Assembly: GCF_001425355.1 (NCBI RefSeq)
Contig: NZ_LMQN01000019.1
Coordinates: 1 to 64,000 of the forward strand
Reading direction: 5' to 3'
DNA length: 64,000 bases
From: Chryseobacterium sp. Leaf405
Lineage (GTDB): Bacteria > Bacteroidota > Bacteroidia > Flavobacteriales > Weeksellaceae
The notes below the pieces were generated by a model. It did not search any database. It was given only the letters and a program-made list of their open reading frames with translations, and was not told the DNA's origin. The position numbers and the translations under genes are program-made. Position 1 is the stretch's first letter. Every line of letters begins with the position of its first letter. Of this stretch, positions 61,589 to 64,000 are shown one piece after another.

Positions 61589-61915
61589 ATGATAATTATA
61601 TGCCAAAAGCCCTTAAAAATATTAAAAATTAATGGCATTGCTCTTTTCCCTTTTATCTTCATTAGGAATCCCGAAGATAAGAAAAATAACATATTGATCA
61701 ATCACGAAAAAATCCATTTAAGACAACAGCTGGAAATGTTGATTATTTTCTTTTATCTGTTCTATATCATTGAATATTATTATTGGCTTTTTAAGTTAAA
61801 AGACGGTTTTCAGGCTTATAAAAGAATTTCATTCGAAAGAGAGGCTTATGCAAATGAGCACGATCTTAATTATCTCCAAAAAAGAAAATTCTGGAATTTT
61901 AAAAAGTATCTATAA
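61589..61915 (+). CDS. HExxH membrane protein, putative metalloprotease-like
   Basis: A 108-residue protein. INHEKIHLRQQLEML has an HExxH-type zinc motif, followed by a membrane span (IIFFYLFYIIEYYYWLF) and YKRISFEREAYANEHD, whose Glu could be a third ligand. Small proteins with this pattern are common in Bacteroidota. No substrate is known, and protease activity is unproven. TATATTTG at 61576-61583 is close to the ATG, so the start may lie downstream. Confidence 0.6.
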   Translation: MIIICQKPLKILKINGIALFPFIFIRNPEDKKNNILINHEKIHLRQQLEMLIIFFYLFYIIEYYYWLFKLKDGFQAYKRISFEREAYANEHDLNYLQKRKFWNFKKYL

Positions 61916-61943
61916 TTTTAGGAATTAGTTTGTAAATGAAGCA

Positions 61944-62012
61944 CTCAAATTCCCCTCTTTTGGAGGGGTGGCGAAAATTCAAAGAATTTTGACGGGGTGG
62001 TTTGTGTAGGTA
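61944..62012. repeat. Dispersed intergenic repeat with two nested palindromes
   Basis: Contains CCCCTC...GAGGGG (61952-61968) and AAAATTC...GAATTTT (61974-61990), ending GACGGGGTGG. I recall this as a recurrent Chryseobacterium intergenic sequence. A further piece at 62085-62111 reads, on the minus strand, TGTCATTCTGAATGAACG and may be another repeat. Confidence 0.55.
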
Positions 62013-62140
62013 AAGTATTCACAATCATCTTTGAAACCCATGAAATCTGTGGGAAAAATCTTCCAATATCATTACAGATTTTTACCTCAATTTCGTTCAT
62101 TCAGAATGACAAATATCATACAATTACAAAACAAAAACAG

Positions 62141-62148
62141 TAATTTTG
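62141..62148 (+). promoter_or_regulatory. -7 element TAATTTTG
   Basis: A TAnnTTTG match 22 bases before the PLP gene start. No good -33 TTG was found. Confidence 0.4.
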
Positions 62149-62170
62149 TAGAATATGATTTTGAAGTAAA

Positions 62171-63079
62171 ATGCTATTAGAACTTCCGATACAAAAAATT
62201 CCAATTCAGGAAATTAAAATCAAAAAAAAAGTAAGGCTTTTCATTAAAAGAGAAGATCTCATTCATCCTCAGATTTCGGGAAATAAATACTGGAAGCTAT
62301 TTTTTAATATTAATAATTATTTAACTGAAAATCCTGAAAAACCTTTTATCATAACTTTTGGAGGAGCTTTTTCAAATCATATTTCAGCGGTTTCGGCAGT
62401 AGGAAATTTAGCTGGAATTCCAACTCTTGGGATTATAAGAGGAGAAGAATTGAAAGATAAGTGGCGTGATAATCCTACGTTACTTTTCGCCAAAAGAAAT
62501 GGGATGAATCTGAAATTTGTTACCCGTGAAGAATATCGTCACAAAGAAAAATTAACCGAATTTCTACAAAAAGAGTTTTCTGGCGCATTAATTGTTCCGG
62601 AAGGTGGAACCAATGAGGATGCGGTAAAGGGCGTAAAAATGATGCTCAATAATGAAACAAAAGATTTTGATTATCTTTGCACAGCAGTCGGAACGGGAGG
62701 AACGGTTGCCGGGATTTCAAAATATTGCGAAGACAATCAGAAAGTTATAGGTTTTAAGGCGGTTGACGATGATTCTCTTGAAAATAGAATATCTGAATTA
62801 ACCTCGAAGAAAAATTTCAATCTAATTGATTCAAGTTTCGGTGGTTATGGTAAGATAAAAGATGAAAACATCCGTTTTATCAATGATTTTAAAGAAAAAT
62901 ATGAAATTCCGTTGGAACCGATCTATACAGGAAAAATGATGCAGAGAATTTTCGAATTAATAGACGAAAATTATTTTCCTGAGAACAGCAGAATTTTGTG
63001 CTTTCATACCGGCGGTTTGCAGGGCATTGAAGGGGCAAATTTGCTTTTAGAAAAACAGAACAGAAGTTTAATTATATAA
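62171..63079 (+). CDS. ACC deaminase / D-cysteine desulfhydrase-family PLP enzyme
   Basis: A 302-residue fold-type II PLP enzyme. IKREDLIHPQISGNKYWKLFFN contains the PLP lysine (NK). TFGGAFSNHISAVSAVGNLAG and VPEGGTNEDAVKGVKMM are next, with GTGGTVAGI the phosphate cup. FHTGGLQGIEG ends the domain. Family members act on 1-aminocyclopropane-1-carboxylate or D-cysteine; residues deciding between them cannot be read with certainty here. Confidence 0.88.
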   Translation: MLLELPIQKIPIQEIKIKKKVRLFIKREDLIHPQISGNKYWKLFFNINNYLTENPEKPFIITFGGAFSNHISAVSAVGNLAGIPTLGIIRGEELKDKWRDNPTLLFAKRNGMNLKFVTREEYRHKEKLTEFLQKEFSGALIVPEGGTNEDAVKGVKMMLNNETKDFDYLCTAVGTGGTVAGISKYCEDNQKVIGFKAVDDDSLENRISELTSKKNFNLIDSSFGGYGKIKDENIRFINDFKEKYEIPLEPIYTGKMMQRIFELIDENYFPENSRILCFHTGGLQGIEGANLLLEKQNRSLII

Positions 63080-63145
63080 AGTAAAATTGAAAACATGAAA
63101 CACTAAGTGTTCCATCTTTCATTTTAAAACAATAAAAATTATAAG

Positions 63146-64000
63146 ATGAAAAGACTTTTCTTACTCGTAAGCCTTTTAGTTTTATCAAAATTCTCAGCTC
63201 AGACCTGGGCAACTGAAGACCAATACATCCAAAAATTTGCAAAGTATGCGGTAGAGGAAATGGAAAAATACAAAATTCCCGCTTCTATCACACTGGCGCA
63301 GGGACTTTTGGAAACCGGAGGCGGACAAAGCCGATTGGCTCGGGAAGGCAAAAATCATTTTGGAATTAAATGTAAAGAAGATTGGACAGGGAAAACCATG
63401 AAGCATACCGATGACGCTCCTAATGAGTGCTTCCGTGTGTATGACGATCCGAGGCAGTCTTACGAAGATCACTCCATATTTTTGGCCACAAGAAAATATT
63501 ATACAGGACTTTTCAATCTTGATATGAAGGACTATAAGGCTTGGGCAAACGGTTTGAAAAAAGCAGGTTATGCGACAAATCCAAGATATGCCTCCATATT
63601 AATTGGAAAAATTGAACGGTATAAATTATATGAATTTGACAATACGAATTCAAAAGAAGCTTTATATGCAGTGCTAAAATTGTATCCAAATTTGAAAGAT
63701 GACAGAACTTTCATGGCGCAATTGGAACCTGAAAAATATACTAAAAAAGCAAAAGACCCTGTAACTGTTGTAGTTCCTTACAAGCAAACCACCTACGCTC
63801 AGCAACAGAAAAGAGTAGAAAGAATTAAGACAAAAGCAGAAATTCTTAATACAATTTTAATTAAAAGTCATCCAAACGATGGTTTAAAATACATCATTAT
63901 TCCCGAAGATACCGACGTTCAGTATATCGCTAAGAAATTTAAAATAAGCGAAAGCAGATTGATAAAATGGAATGAGCTGGAGAGTGATGTTCTTCAAAAA
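63146..64000 (+). CDS. Exported glucosaminidase with LysM domain (3' end outside window)
   Basis: The open frame runs past the window end, so 285 codons are visible. A signal peptide (LLVLSKFSAQ) precedes a glucosaminidase domain (PF01832): IPASITLAQGLLETGGGQSRLAREGKNHFGIKC (Glu in LLETGGG as catalytic residue), FRVYDDPRQSYEDHSIFL and YATNPRYASILIGKIERYKLYEFD. A linker and the start of a LysM domain follow (YIIIPEDTDVQYIAKKFKISESRLIKWN). It trims peptidoglycan during growth or turnover. Confidence 0.92.
   Translation, partial: MKRLFLLVSLLVLSKFSAQTWATEDQYIQKFAKYAVEEMEKYKIPASITLAQGLLETGGGQSRLAREGKNHFGIKCKEDWTGKTMKHTDDAPNECFRVYDDPRQSYEDHSIFLATRKYYTGLFNLDMKDYKAWANGLKKAGYATNPRYASILIGKIERYKLYEFDNTNSKEALYAVLKLYPNLKDDRTFMAQLEPEKYTKKAKDPVTVVVPYKQTTYAQQQKRVERIKTKAEILNTILIKSHPNDGLKYIIIPEDTDVQYIAKKFKISESRLIKWNELESDVLQK

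Overview
The window reads as chromosome from a Bacteroidota organism of the Chryseobacterium/Weeksellaceae type. Grounds: A+T-rich DNA, three or more proteins with C-terminal type IX secretion (T9SS) sorting domains, GldB and GldC, a PafA-type alkaline phosphatase, a Bacteroidota-style Hcp (TssD), and promoters of the flavobacterial TTG-(18 to 20)-TAnnTTTG form. The genus is inferred from remembered sequence style, not from a search.

Region 1 (1-6200) is a decayed array of type VI secretion (T6SS) cargo units. It holds a 5'-truncated GH19-like cell-wall hydrolase with a small secreted neighbour, a nonsense-interrupted remnant with a frameshifted lipoprotein, an orphan VgrG C-terminal tip before a muramidase-like effector and two membrane proteins, an amidase remnant before a small membrane protein broken at a poly-A tract, and a second, broken VgrG tip. 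The two VgrG tips form a direct repeat. Region 2 (6275-7285, minus) holds two paralogous helical proteins and a 43-residue membrane peptide.

Region 3 (7491-37600) is mostly housekeeping and stress functions: a nucleoid-associated protein, a cyclase, a bacteriophytochrome kinase with its heme oxygenase, malate dehydrogenase, a rhomboid protease, an AraC regulator, two SDR enzymes, a TetR regulator with matching operators, PafA, a Crp/Fnr regulator, a barnase/metzincin/barstar operon, nadE, gldB, an ABC exporter whose permease is fused to a thioredoxin domain, gldC, a Cys/Met-metabolism PLP enzyme, a GIY-YIG gene bounded by perfect inverted repeats, a Sua5 protein and a tRNA nucleotidyltransferase.

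Region 4 (37654-43372, minus) is a vitamin B12 uptake operon. A cobalamin riboswitch precedes a TonB-dependent receptor, a BtuG-like beta-propeller lipoprotein, a second propeller carrying a T9SS sorting domain, and another T9SS surface protein. cdd, an Old Yellow Enzyme and a DUF2752 protein follow.

Region 5 (45668-57132) is an intact T6SS cargo island: hcp, a hairpin, vgrG, a 56-residue tip-like protein, a DUF2931 lipoprotein, a DUF2235/Tle1-like lipase, a membrane protein, a LysM-like protein, a DUF4280 PAAR-like protein, a 966-residue OmpA-containing effector and two lipoproteins that are candidate immunity or accessory factors. No sheath, baseplate or ClpV gene is present, so the apparatus must be encoded elsewhere.

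Region 6 (57415-64000) holds T9SS-exported endonuclease I, another T9SS protein, a DUF892 protein, a DUF4136 lipoprotein, DUF5522, an HExxH membrane protein, a PLP deaminase-family enzyme and a glucosaminidase cut by the window end. Dispersed palindromic repeats occur throughout. No tRNA, rRNA or CRISPR array was seen.
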